The notes under the pieces were generated by a model, which was given only the letters and a program-made list of their open reading frames with translations, was not told where the DNA came from and made no database searches. From Isoetes taiwanensis (lineage: Eukaryota; Streptophyta; Lycopodiopsida; Isoetales; Isoetaceae), in assembly GCA_021234155.1 (NCBI GenBank), contig JAJEKV010000001.1, positions 30,890,177 through 30,954,176 of the forward strand: 64,000 bases of DNA, in the 5' to 3' direction. Position numbers and translations under genes: made by a program. Shown piece after piece: positions 23,727 to 34,010 of this stretch (positions are counted from its first letter, which is position 1; the number at the start of each line of letters is the position of its first letter).

Positions 23727-24586
23727 GGTGGACTTGTTGGAGGAGGTCGCCTAAGAGCCGCAAACTGCTCCTCCGGAGGTTGTGGATCATCGGCCAATAG
23801 GAACTGCCGGAGAGACAATAGGGTCTCAACGGGCTCTAGCTCTTCTGGCCGGAATGCAAACAAGCTTTGGACTTGCGGCGGATGCACCACAGGTGTTGTG
23901 AAGTCGACGAAGTCATCCTGGCAGTACTCCGCAAGGTCATAGAGGACTTCTATCTTTCGTCGGCCCCGCATGTCGGCGATGACGCGGTAAGCCCACATAA
24001 TATCCTGCAGAATGAGATATTCTTGGTTGTTCAAGAGTATGGTAGGGAGGAGATTTAGCCCTTCAAGCTTGAGGGCTTTATCCCGAATTGCCGGTGCTTC
24101 TGTAGCTAGCTCCTTCCATCGTGCAAAATCCTGCTCGTCGACGACTTCATCGTCCTCCGGGTCAGGGGGTACTGGTGTGGTAGACTGCTCTGCGGCTATC
24201 TGCTCATCCTCAATGTACTGGTCCATAATGATTGCCAGCGCAAATCGAGCCTCAAAGCAGAGTTCATGATCTATAGTGACAATAGGAAGGTCGGTCCCTC
24301 TCCTCCTAATGCCCTTAATAACATTCCGGGCGTGGTCATCACCTCCCAACATCTCCAACAAGGTGTGGAAGTCAAGGTAAAGCTGTAAGTCGTCTTCGTT
24401 GAAGACACATGCAGGCACAATCTCTTCGTGGTAGAACTGAAGGAAACTAGCATAGTCGGGGTGCGCTTGCATGTTGTGGATGAGATCCACTTGCTGGAGC
24501 AGATGAGGATGAAGGACATCAAAGGGAACCGCGGGGTCCCAGTGCTCACCACCTAGGTACCACTGTTGTAGAGTTGGGCGAGCCAT
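23714..24586 (-). CDS. Extra ORF 3 of element A, unknown protein
   Basis: 290 residues from ATG at 24586 in strong context (GCCATGG); the frame is open further upstream, but this ATG is the natural start (MARPTLQQWYLGG). It looks largely helical, with an acidic linker in the middle (PDPEDDEVVDEQD) and a proline-rich end (RRPPPTSPPWQK). Its stop overlaps the start of the next ORF. The general layout (helical blocks, LP-I patterns after a DD-containing segment) faintly recalls ORF 1 at 26384-27067, but I would not claim homology. No enzyme motif is visible. Confidence 0.6.
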   Translation of the reverse strand: MARPTLQQWYLGGEHWDPAVPFDVLHPHLLQQVDLIHNMQAHPDYASFLQFYHEEIVPACVFNEDDLQLYLDFHTLLEMLGGDDHARNVIKGIRRRGTDLPIVTIDHELCFEARFALAIIMDQYIEDEQIAAEQSTTPVPPDPEDDEVVDEQDFARWKELATEAPAIRDKALKLEGLNLLPTILLNNQEYLILQDIMWAYRVIADMRGRRKIEVLYDLAEYCQDDFVDFTTPVVHPPQVQSLFAFRPEELEPVETLLSLRQFLLADDPQPPEEQFAALRRPPPTSPPWQK

Positions 24587-25841
24587 GGCAAGGAAAAACA
24601 CAAGGGAGGAGGAGGAAAACGCTGAAGGCAAAAATGAAAATGAAACCCTAATAGGCCAAAAAAGTGACTTTATACTTTTTGGCACGTTTTCCTAGGTCAT
24701 TAAAAAAAATTTATTTAATAACTTACATTTATATATAGAAAAAGTGACGAAAAGACACAATTTTGATTTTATAACTTCCAAAAAAGGATATTTTACATAA
24801 TTCTAGAGTCTAGTTGAACTCCAACACAGACCAACAACCATGCTGAATGAATGAGCCATGTGGCCCTCCCCTTTATTTCAAAATAGCAGTAGTACAATAA
24901 TATATCACTTCTAATAATCCCTCATGCAGCCTCGATTAGGAAACAGACCATGGCATAGCGCACAAACTATAATCGCAGAAATTCTCTAGAAAGATAATAC
25001 AGCTAGGGAAGATCACCAACAGACCCAAAGAAGCGACTAAAATTTGCCTTGGATTGGAAGTCGACTAGGAAAAATACTTACCATATTCTATAGCAGATCG
25101 AGATAGGCCTGAGAAGCTGGTCGCTATGGAATAAGAACAACGTAGAACAAAGAAGTAAAACCTGCGGCGTATTCCAGACTCTGACCTTCGAATTACTATG
25201 CAGTGAATTGCTTGCTTGCACGAACTAGATTCTTGATTTGCCTAAAAGAGATATGATGTAAAAAATACAGCCCAAATCTGTTGAGGACGACCTTGCTGCC
25301 TTGCTGCATAAACCGCATGCCTCCAACTCTGAAATCGCCTGGAAGAAATAAAAATTTACAGCCCAAATCCGTTGAGGATGACTCTGCCGCCTTGCTGCAT
25401 AAACCGCATGCCTCCAACTCTGAAATCGCCTGGAGGAAATAAAAGTTAAGATCCAGAAAACCCTAGGATCCAAGACGAAACAAACTGTGGCAAAGCCTAG
25501 GAGACTCGATATTCTAAAGGCACAGAAACCGAAAGATAAACCGAAAGATAGGGGGCAATCTTGAAGCACGGATTGAAACAAGCGACTATAGAAGACTCTC
25601 ATGCAGTAAGTAGGGAAGAAGGCGCCTAAGAAAAATCAAGCGCCTAGACGAGCGACCTAAAGGGGACAGGCTCAACAACGGCTGATAACGACAGAGGAGG
25701 AGGCACCAGACATAAATACTGTAGAGGGGACCCGTCAACTAGCCTCAAGAAGCGGATTTATCTGCTTATCTCAAAACGCAGATAAATCGTACATATATGT
25801 TACAAAATTTTTTCAATAGAAGAGAAAGAGATTTTCATCAA
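24587..25841. other. Gap between the H3-like ORF and extra ORF 3
   Basis: No supported gene. It contains a 91-bp tandem repeat (25264-25445) and AT-rich DNA. The open frames seen on the minus strand at 25196-25602 come from that repeat and have no known motif. Confidence 0.5.
25264..25445. repeat. 91-bp tandem duplication
   Basis: Two copies of a 91-bp unit beginning near ACAGCCCAAATC and ending near TCGCCTGGA(A/G)GAAATAAAA. They differ at a few positions. It lies in the gap downstream of the H3-like ORF. Confidence 0.85.
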
Positions 25842-26213
25842 TTAGTGAAATTCCCCTCGGATTCTTCGCGCGAGCTGGATATCCTTGGGCATTATAGTAA
25901 CTCTTTTAGCATGAATTGCACACAAATTAGCATCACTCAAAATTTCAACAAGGTACGCCTCTGCGGCTTCCTAAAGTGCGAGTGGAGCGAATGCTTGAAA
26001 CCTCAGGTCGGTCTTGAATTCTTGGCCAATTTCGCGGACCAGACGCTGGAAAGGTAGCCGGCGTATTAAGGGTTTCGCCGCCTTCTGGTATTTCCGAATC
26101 TCTCGGAGGGCTACCGTACCCGGTCGGAATCTGTGGGGCTTCCTCGGCTTAGCAGGCGGCCGGGGCAAGGGTAAGGACTTCCCGCCGGTCGTGGGATGTT
26201 TCGCCCTTTGCAC
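25842..26213 (-). pseudogene. Histone H3-like gene with CENH3-like tail, one in-frame stop
   Basis: A 123-codon frame encoding nearly the whole histone H3 family fold, intronless. The tail reads AKHPTTGGK, resembling the ARTKHP start of plant CENH3, and lacks the ARKS motif around lysine 9. Then come [20 protein letters not shown] (alpha-N), [20 protein letters not shown] (alpha-1 and loop 1), and after a TAG at codon 81 (25971-25973) [20 protein letters not shown] (alpha-2) and [19 protein letters not shown] (loop 2, alpha-3). The TAG replaces the invariant glutamine of the QEAAEAYL motif, consistent with one C-to-T change. The first codon is GTG where ATG is expected. It sits among the extra ORFs of element A, on the same strand, and its start overlaps the next in-frame stop of ORF 1. 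CENH3 or an H3 variant is likely; which one needs a phylogeny. Confidence 0.88.
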
Positions 26214-26383
26214 TATTTGCTCCCGACGCTGTGCCGACGTTTCTTGCCGATTTGGGCATCCTTCTGCAGCCGGGTCTTATACTGGACGCCTCCCCTCGTT
26301 GGCTTCGTCAGCTTCCTCTTTCGGTTACCCCATCTTTCCTCTGTTTCCTGCACAACATGTTGATCCCTCTCCTGATCAAGATT

Positions 26384-27067
26384 CTAATCCGCGCCCTGCT
26401 GTGTTTGGGCAACCTCCTCTTCTCTACGAGTCCGCTCTGTCTCAGCATCCCGGGCCTCCCTGTCCTGGCGCACTTGTGTTCGCCTTGCAATCTCCATATG
26501 GTACCCATCCGGGTGAGCTCGCATGTCGGCTTCAACGAGGTCCATGCGGTCTTGTGTGAGGCTAGGTGGAACATTTTCGAAGATGAAGCTGTGTAACTCT
26601 TCATTCCAATAGAAAGGGGGAAGATTGTAATGGTCCAAATACATAAGCACATGGCCTCTCCCTAGATAATAGAAGCGGACAGCTCTTTCTGCTGGAAGGC
26701 CACTAGCAATCTGCTGGAGATCCTCTAACCTTGCAAGGTGCATAATCCTTTGAGCTTCCTCTCGGATAAGCTCCACAGGGTCCTCTTCTGAGCTTGCTAG
26801 CGGATAAAACTTAGCTATGGCGTAAGCTTGATCAGGCTGCTGTACTAAAGTATAGGCTGCGTTAGCCGCATTCAGCTTCATAAGGAAGCGTTCGTTGAAA
26901 TGGAAAATTGGGTATGGGATTCTGCGATTCTCGGTAAAATGGGTCACAAGCAGGTCTAGAACAATGTCGACCATGTCACTATCATCTGAGAGATGGTCGA
27001 CTAACACACTGTAAAGCTGATAGACATTCATCTTCTTTAGGTCTACTGTAAGCTTGAAGCGCGGCAT
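26384..27067 (-). CDS. Extra ORF 1 of element A, unknown protein
   Basis: 227 residues from an ATG in near-ideal context (GCCACCATG). The body looks mainly helical (DMVDIVLDLLVTHF, ELIREEAQRIMHLARLEDL), and the last 30 residues are highly charged (RREEEVAQ), probably coiled coil. The frame ends at TAG (26384-26386). Beyond it the same frame stays open for about 57 codons with a very basic stretch (GNRKRKLTKPTRGG, GKKRRHS) up to a TAG that overlaps the H3-like start. So the original protein may have been about 285 residues, the TAG being a decayed CAG. I do not recognise the family. Its neighbours are the H3-like ORF downstream and the leader upstream. Confidence 0.6.
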   Translation of the reverse strand: MPRFKLTVDLKKMNVYQLYSVLVDHLSDDSDMVDIVLDLLVTHFTENRRIPYPIFHFNERFLMKLNAANAAYTLVQQPDQAYAIAKFYPLASSEEDPVELIREEAQRIMHLARLEDLQQIASGLPAERAVRFYYLGRGHVLMYLDHYNLPPFYWNEELHSFIFENVPPSLTQDRMDLVEADMRAHPDGYHMEIARRTQVRQDREARDAETERTRREEEVAQTQQGAD

Positions 27068-27340
27068 GGTGGCGACCAGCGGGTACTTAGGGGTAAGAAG
27101 TGGGTGCTTGGGATAGAATAGGTGGCGCTAGGGTCAGAAGGGAGGCGCTAGGCGGTTAGGGTAGCAGTAGGGTAACATGCAAGGTCGGCTATGGCGGCAG
27201 GTGAGCTCTACTCCGGCGGCTATGGCGGCAGGAAGACGTCTCAACAAGCACACTTTTCAAAAAAAAAAGAAACACAAATTTGAATCTAAACCCTCTTTTT
27301 TTTCAAAACTTTCTTAAATTAAAAAAAAAAAAAAAAAAAA
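27068..27340. other. Leader segment before ORF 1 and left A-tract
   Basis: Contains two copies of a motif like GGCTATGGCGGCAGG (27190-27235), sharing the core of the 27-bp minisatellite at 18755. It ends in a run of 20 A (27321-27340) that adjoins the RT array. Confidence 0.7.
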
Positions 27341-28688
27341 CCCCTGACTTGACTAGTCCAGACAACAATCCTACTAGCCCATCAAACTATTTCAGTCAAT
27401 CCATCCATAGCTTTATCATTCCCTCATCTTGACTGAGCTGCTCAAAGACAGGGTACATCAAACCCAGACCAGTATTTCTAGTAAACATTTAAGACACTTT
27501 GTCTTTAAACTTTGATCACAAATGGAAGAACCTAACTCCTTATATCTTTATAATCTGTAACATTTCATGTTTACATCTGTTTACCATGCACAGCTATATA
27601 CATCATGTCTGCCATGTATAGCAGCATGCATTACACAAACACATCTCATACAAATACCTTCCCTTAGATAATTTAGAAGATAAGTCCTTTAAATTTATAA
27701 ACCGAATGAAATGTCTTAACATATTAGGTTCAGTTCGATAAAAGCATATCACTTTATCTTTACTAATTGTTATCATGCAATTTGTCTCTGCATGTTATAA
27801 TCAGCAGCATGTACTCCACTTGTACCTCTATATCTCTTCATGGTCAAAGCTCTTTTTAACCTTACTCTTGTTTGCCTTTTATATTTGCATGTCATTACAC
27901 CATGCAAACATTTGCCAGTTTGTTCTAACATAAACCTAGTTAATAGCAGCTTCATGGTCACTATTATACGGTCCCTATGTTATCATACAGGACTATTAAC
28001 TCCACACAATTTCCTTTATATCAGAGCCATTTTATCTCCTGTTATAGTTATGCTCTATTTCATAGCATATTATCCATCCCCTTTTTTTTAACCAAAGAGA
28101 ACTAAATCAATAGGGGAACAAAATCCAGAATCATATTTGTGGTTTGATACATTAGACCTAGAAGTACACTGCTTACATTAATCAGCATTTTTTCTGCCAT
28201 AAGAGGTCCAACTTTCCATTGTTATCAGTCATACTTAGTTTATTTAAGAACCTTTGGTGCATTAAACAAAACCTCACTGTTCAAAATGACATAATGTGGT
28301 ATGATTACAGCAGGTTTTATAAGACAACATCGGGGTTTAAGTTTATCCCAAAATGATATTTCATATGCTAACCTTACGGAGGAAAATGCCTTTATGGCAA
28401 GAAAGAAGAAGCATCCAACTATGTATCTACATATTTCAGACCTTAATAAAAATACTGAGATATCACCAAACTTAAGTATTTAGGCGGGGTCTTTGTTGAG
28501 TCATAATCTTTCAAACTCAATGTTTGTTGTAGTAGAAAATTTGGTTGTAACCATCAGCAAAACATCTAGATCCATACATCCGTTTCGAGCCACTATACTT
28601 CATAACAACAAAGCAAATACATTGGGAGAAGAATCACCACGCACTGCAGCCCAATCATGTGTACATTAGCGGTAATCCCTTAATGCAA

Positions 28689-28757
28689 CAAGGGCCAAAA
28701 GGTACTTTGGGTGATTCTTGGCTCTTCGCCTTTCACCCAATGTACCCTTTGCTCTTG
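28689..28757. other. Intron hairpin, U copy 1
   Basis: Long imperfect inverted repeat: CAAGGGC, AAAGGTACTTTGGGTGA on the left and TCACCCAATGTACCCTTT, GCTCTTG on the right, about 26 paired positions around a loop of about 17 bases. Present in all four U segments (28689, 35475, 42263, 49040). Confidence 0.7.
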
Positions 28758-29220
28758 AAAAATAATTAGCCTACTAAGAGTGTATAGAAATAGACAATAA
28801 GTTGAAACATAAAGAACTAAGCATTACATTTACTTCATACGGGATATTTATTACATCCGAAAGAAAAGCACCATTAAACTATGGTATTATATACTCCCTT
28901 TTTGGACATGTTATGCAAATTTGTGCCAAACCATATCACATTCGATTCAAGACTATCTCCTATAGCTTCAAAGCATACGGATATATCAGAATTTTAAAGC
29001 TTTTATTTGGAATCCTTTGTGGTCTTCCTAGCCACGGTATGTGGTTCTTACAAAACCAAATCATTGAGGATCATTATTACGACTTTTTTTTTAATATTTA
29101 GAAGAAAAGGAAAGAAGAGAAAAGCAGGGGGAGTTTTTTACATTTGGTTACCGACTGTTGCATCCCAACTTGGCCTAACTCAGCTATATGATCGGATAGA
29201 TTTTTAAATTAAAATAACTA

Positions 29221-29541
29221 CTGTACATCTTCATCTTGATTCTAACTTCGTCCACTTGTGTCTCGGGGGCGTAATAATCCGCATTATTGGTGTTACCATA
29301 GTGGCCGGCTTGATTCCTACCGAATCCTCCACCTCTTTTAGCAGCAAAGCTGGTATTTCCTCCATCATAACTCCTTTTGGTATCAAAACCTCTACCTCTA
29401 CCCCTTCTATTCATGCTTAGGTTTTCCGGTCTCTCACAAGATATTCGCACCACGAAGTTCCCGCTCCTCCTCCTCTTTTTTTGGCGTAAGTTCCTCTTCC
29501 GAGCTATGGCTACCGGACCATCCATCCGAAATATAACCCAT
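29221..29541 (-). pseudogene. Exon 1 (RGG), orphan copy
   Basis: Same RGG-rich exon as at 49571-49888. The donor reads CAG-TAGTT, lacking the G of GT present in the other copies, and the linker before MNRRGRGRG is scrambled. It lacks downstream exons because the array ends at 27341. Confidence 0.7.
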
Positions 29542-29896
29542 TTCATACACCTAAGTGTTTTATCGATGCATACCAGCTCTAATAAAGTCTCATGACATGC
29601 CGGTGCACATTCCCAAGGAGTTCGACCTGCTCCAGATTTCCTTGCCCTAGATATGCTCATCAATGCATTCGGCTTGTGCACTTTACCTTTAGAAAATCAT
29701 TTTATTAAAAATAACTTTGGCTTTAAGGCCCATTGACCCATATGCATGGTCAACATTATAGCCACTTGTATTTTAGTATGCATGCAAAGGCTATATTCTC
29801 TATCACAACTGGACCAAGGTGAGGTTATATGCCAACATCTAAGTATTAGTTAGATAAATGCTCATCATTATGGTTCATGACATTCATTATAAAAAA

Positions 29897-29920
29897 AATC
29901 CTACCTCCTACCGTAGGATT
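29897..29920. other. Post-RT hairpin 1, copy 1
   Basis: AATCCTAC and GTAGGATT form a perfect 8-bp stem with an 8-base loop at the B/U border. Also at 36677-36700 and 43468-43491, but missing beyond the outer end of U at 50388. Confidence 0.75.
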
Positions 29921-30092
29921 ATGCTGGACCCCTGTGTTTTTTCAGAAAAAAACTTTTAAAATTTGTAACTAATAGGGTGAGTTGACCCCTACTAATTCTG
30001 ATGAGGGGTCTTTCCATAACCCTATCTTTTGGCTTAATAGCCCAAAATTTCACTTACAGCTTAAGTTTTAAAAGAAAATATAACTCATACCT

Positions 30093-32117
30093 TTATCTTT
30101 CCTTTAACATCTGTAGTAGCACTTCAATGTCATACTTAAGTCCGGGAAAGTCACTGGTCTTGATATATTTGACAATCCGCTTTATCATACCTGGTCTATC
30201 AAACCCATTCTCAGCAAAATGTTGTATCAGCTCCAGAATATCATTTGTGGCAGTGATAGGACTAGAATTAATATATAAACATGGCATAACTTGCGAGATA
30301 ACCACATTTCTAGCCTGGAAATACGGTCTGCAACCACATGCATGCACAAATTTCATGGCAGTAAAGGGAAGGGTATCCCGTTTGTCATATTTTGTAGTTT
30401 GAAAAATACCCCTCATGCTGTCAAATATCTCAATGGTCATGTTTAGAAAATTTGCTTTATTACCCTTTAACACATTGGGAGATACCTCCATATACCTGGT
30501 CTCCTCCTTAATTCCAAGCACATCCAGATCATATATTTGCAGATCTTGAGTTGTTACCTGTTCTGTCATGTTCAAGAATTTTTTAATAATAGGGCAATTG
30601 ATTGCTAGAAGATCATCCATGTATCTAAATACATGCTTAAACAGTTTTATTTCCTCCAGTCTCCCTTGTTTTGCCAGATTTCGAATGAATTCTACTTCAA
30701 ACCAGGCTAAATATAAATTGCACCAGCTGGGGCTGCAGGAGAAGCCCATTGGGATGCCACTAATTTGCTGCCAAATGCCTTTTCCTAACTCAATAAAGCA
30801 GTTTGTAAGAAGCCAATTATTAATATTGGTTACCTTTTGTAGGTTCAACATTGACCAGCATTTGCCCTTCGGTGGAGCTTTAAACCACTTGATGCTTAGG
30901 CTGCCATTTATGGATTGCTTAATCCACATCTCATATCTTTTGTTCTTCTTCCTCATGTAATTCCAGACTGCCTTAAATACTTTCTCGCAGACTTCACAAA
31001 TACCATTATTACCATGTATTGGAATGCTTTCGTAGCATTTAGTGATGTCAGCAACAAACACCTCGTCAATCTTGCTGGGTAAATTTAGAGCCACATCATA
31101 TATGGAGTTAACAATCCAGTTAACATTCAATTTGTTGGCAGGAAAAGTACTAATGTTGGCACATAAGTCTTTTGATACTTCGGGCCATATCTCTATGATG
31201 GAATTAAGTATTACAGTAATGGTTTGTGCAATTTCCGTGTACACAGTCCCATGAGCATTAGTGATCCATCTGTACTCTATTTTATGTGCTTTGAATAGTC
31301 CTAACAGGTATGGTAGTTTTTCAGATTCTGCTGGTGTAATTCCAGTGCATTTCCATATGCCATTTCGGATGTCCACCTTTAGATTGTGTCTTTCACTACC
31401 CAAAGGTAGAAAGTCAGCACTGCTTAATCTGTTAAGGGCCATCTCTTTGATGTGTTTTGGACAGATAAAAGCAGGGTTATTGGATGCTTTATCCACACCA
31501 GATACATAGAGATTATTAGTTAGCCATTCAAGGTTCTTTATGACTAAAGGATCGCTTAATGGGAACTTAGTCAACTTATCATTTTTGCAAGCCTCCTTGA
31601 TTTCCATACCAGCCTGATCCAGTACTCCAGAGATTATTTCTTCTTTATCAGTATCATTAATGTCAGGAAACTGATATTTATGTAGCTCAAAGATAGAGTT
31701 ACAAACATTCCTAAGTTCAGCCCGCATGTCTCTCCAGGCTAGAATTCTATCAGGGATATGGCTGAGTCCTTTTTGAAAAAGTCCCTTAAGTGTTTTGCTT
31801 CTGATAATTTCCAAACTTGTTGTACGGATATGGCCAATTTCTGGGTCTATGAACTTTCCCAAGTTTGGGTTATTGCATGGGCAAACAGCTTCCTTATCCT
31901 GTGCAAAAATGGAGTATGGTTTATAGCATAACTCCTTTAAGCTTTCAGTATACTTCCATGCGAACATGGTCAATTCCATAATCTCATCCCCAACTTCCCC
32001 TAAGCACTTGCTCATATGTTTGTGTATTATTTTCGGTATGCAAATTCTATCTAGCACTTTAGAAAGGAAAAAGCAGTGCACTATTTTTCTTTTGCACTTT
32101 TCCTTTGTTTCTACCAT
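30093..32117 (-). CDS. Reverse transcriptase, Penelope/TERT-like type, intact copy
   Basis: 674 residues from ATG (MVETKEKC); the exon begins further upstream at the splice acceptor near 32161. It is an RNA-directed DNA polymerase but not of the Ty3, copia or LINE type. Landmarks, numbered from two codons before the ATG: GVDKASNNPAFICPKH (about 209-224), LPYLLGLFKAHKIEYRWITN (about 270-289, the K-HK...R motif of this RT class), motif A VADITKCYESIP with the first catalytic aspartate (about 357-368), motif B SGIPMGFSCSPSW (about 455-467), catalytic YMDD (501-504) and KYDKRDTLPF (about 578-587). About 90 residues follow without a recognisable nuclease. The DKA-NN and YDKRD signatures recall RT proteins I know from algae, dinoflagellates, cnidarians and molluscs, usually left unnamed. 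Assignment to Penelope-like elements is an inference. The stop is followed at once by a donor-like AAG-GTATGAG. Confidence 0.88.
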   Translation of the reverse strand: MVETKEKCKRKIVHCFFLSKVLDRICIPKIIHKHMSKCLGEVGDEIMELTMFAWKYTESLKELCYKPYSIFAQDKEAVCPCNNPNLGKFIDPEIGHIRTTSLEIIRSKTLKGLFQKGLSHIPDRILAWRDMRAELRNVCNSIFELHKYQFPDINDTDKEEIISGVLDQAGMEIKEACKNDKLTKFPLSDPLVIKNLEWLTNNLYVSGVDKASNNPAFICPKHIKEMALNRLSSADFLPLGSERHNLKVDIRNGIWKCTGITPAESEKLPYLLGLFKAHKIEYRWITNAHGTVYTEIAQTITVILNSIIEIWPEVSKDLCANISTFPANKLNVNWIVNSIYDVALNLPSKIDEVFVADITKCYESIPIHGNNGICEVCEKVFKAVWNYMRKKNKRYEMWIKQSINGSLSIKWFKAPPKGKCWSMLNLQKVTNINNWLLTNCFIELGKGIWQQISGIPMGFSCSPSWCNLYLAWFEVEFIRNLAKQGRLEEIKLFKHVFRYMDDLLAINCPIIKKFLNMTEQVTTQDLQIYDLDVLGIKEETRYMEVSPNVLKGNKANFLNMTIEIFDSMRGIFQTTKYDKRDTLPFTAMKFVHACGCRPYFQARNVVISQVMPCLYINSSPITATNDILELIQHFAENGFDRPGMIKRIVKYIKTSDFPGLKYDIEVLLQMLKER

Positions 32118-32459
32118 GCACAAAGCGTCCTTGACAATCTTTGGAAGCAGACACGGACAAGCTGTAGAAGTAAAAGCGGGGAAATACTTGTTACACTAAT
32201 GTCATTTTAAATTCCTAAATCATTATAATGGCTTCCATGAATGAGTGAGCTGGTTTTTTTTTCAAAGGGGGTCAGACTAAACATGGGCAAATGGCATGTT
32301 AGCGTCCTTAATCACTGGGTCTTTTTTCATAAAAAGCCCATAATATATTCAGATTACCAAAAACGGTAAGCAAGCTTTTTATAGCATATTTATAGTATAT
32401 GCAGACGAATAATGAAAAAAACAAATTGATTTTTCCAGTCTACATAAGCATGTACGTAC

Positions 32460-34010
32460 CTATTTATCATATTGCAGTTGTTGGATCACTTCATCACCCA
32501 TCCTGATTCCTGACATATGCTTATCTTTGGATACCGAATCTCCATGAACACCAGGTGTATCTAGTGCTTCCACATTAGAATTATCGGCAATCTTTGGGCT
32601 GGCACATTACCGGTGGCACTATTATCCGTGGTGGGGCATATCCTTTACTAGTAGTATATGAAGGAGTCTGCGGCCTCCCTTGTCTTGTTTTCCTGTTGTG
32701 TACATTACTAGATCCTGCTTCCACATTCAGCATGAAGGTGACAGGCTTAATGCTCTTTTCACATACAATAGTCATCTTACATTTTGGAAACTGAAGCTTC
32801 AGATCTGCATATGGGTCAGCAGCCTGCAATAAGGTCATACTTATAAGAGTATTTCTTACCTCCAAGTAAGAAATGTAGGCGATTATGCTATCCCTTAGAG
32901 TGGTTTTCATAAATTTTCTCATTGAGACCATCTGAGCAACTACTGACATATCTGGAAAGATAGCGTCTAGATTGTTGAACATATACCATATTCCATGGTC
33001 CAGCCATGTCATATTGTCTCTACATACATTTCCCTTGATTCTTGGTTCACAGACACATTTGAAGTATGGGCACATACTTCTCCAAACTCTTTTGGCATAA
33101 AATCGTCCCTTGTGATGGTAGAGTAGGCCATGTGGCCTTTACGCCTTTACATATAAGAAATCATCTTTCTTTGCATGCCTTGTCGAAGAACCTATGGTCT
33201 ATTCTCATTTTTATCTTTTCTTTGAAAATGATCTTTTCCATTTTTTCAGCGGACGTTTTGGCCATTCTTTCTTGTTCAGTGGTAATACCTCCAAGCATTA
33301 ACCATGATTCCCTGCTGATAGGGGCCAAAGCACCGAAATTCTTTGTACGCCAAATACCCTGATTGCAGAATAAAGCATGGCATTCTACTAACCTTTCTGG
33401 AATTATGGGAAACAAGTGGTTATTGTATGCAGTGTAAAGCTGAAATCCTTATCATCATCCCCTTTTCCATTGTTACCTTTGCTTTCCATTGTGGCTTTAT
33501 CCTGTTCGGACATCAGTGAATCACCAAATGGGTCGTCCTCCTCATCAGGACCACTGTTGGCAATTGCTTTTTGTTTTAATACATCACTTAGGCTTGATTT
33601 CCTGATTTTATTGGCCTTTTCGAGAGCCATTACTCCCTTGAAGAATTGATTTTTAGCAGCATCTTCCTCCATGGTCCATTTATAATTTTTGTTTGGTAGC
33701 CCTTGGTAGATCTCATCAATGAGTTTACTGACTTCATCCCAATCATCACCTAGTTTATTCAATCTAGGTACCCGGTTCGACCGGTCATTAAAGCCCAAGT
33801 GGGATATAGCAGAAAGTTCCTCAGGTTTCCTTGTAGCTTCCTTTTCCAAGATCAGTATATGTACCTGGTGATTTTTAATACAACACAGGACTGTTTGTAC
33901 AGCATAGCTCGGGCAAGTGATAGTGCTTGAAGCATATCCGATAGGACCTAGGTCTCTATTCCATATGGGTGGTACAAACTCAAAACTGTCAGCTTGTACC
34001 TCCTCCTCAT
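32460..34010 (-). pseudogene. Exon 2 (unknown protein), B copy 1
   Basis: Same exon as 39246-40795. The acceptor reads TTCAG-ATGAGG, one base short of the other copies, and a scramble near 33130 breaks the frame. The differences lie at CAG/CTG sites and may be sequence errors. Confidence 0.7.

Larger units (their letters stand above)
27341..29886 (-). repeat. U segment, copy 1 (array 3' end)
   Basis: 2546 bp, from CCCCTGACTTGACTAG to ATGACATTCA. On the minus strand this is the last segment of the array. It holds exon 1 and the first part of intron 1 with nothing downstream to splice to, like a downstream pseudo-LTR. Confidence 0.85.

Noticed and set aside
25196-25602. Minus-strand frames with a repeated EACGLCSKAA-like motif
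   Set aside because: Created by the 91-bp tandem duplication; no start context or family.
27341-29886. Hammerhead ribozyme in the U segment, as in many Penelope-like elements
   Set aside because: I looked for CTGANGA followed by GAAA on both strands. A GAAAC occurs on the minus strand near 28590, but the CTGATG word lies on the wrong side of it.
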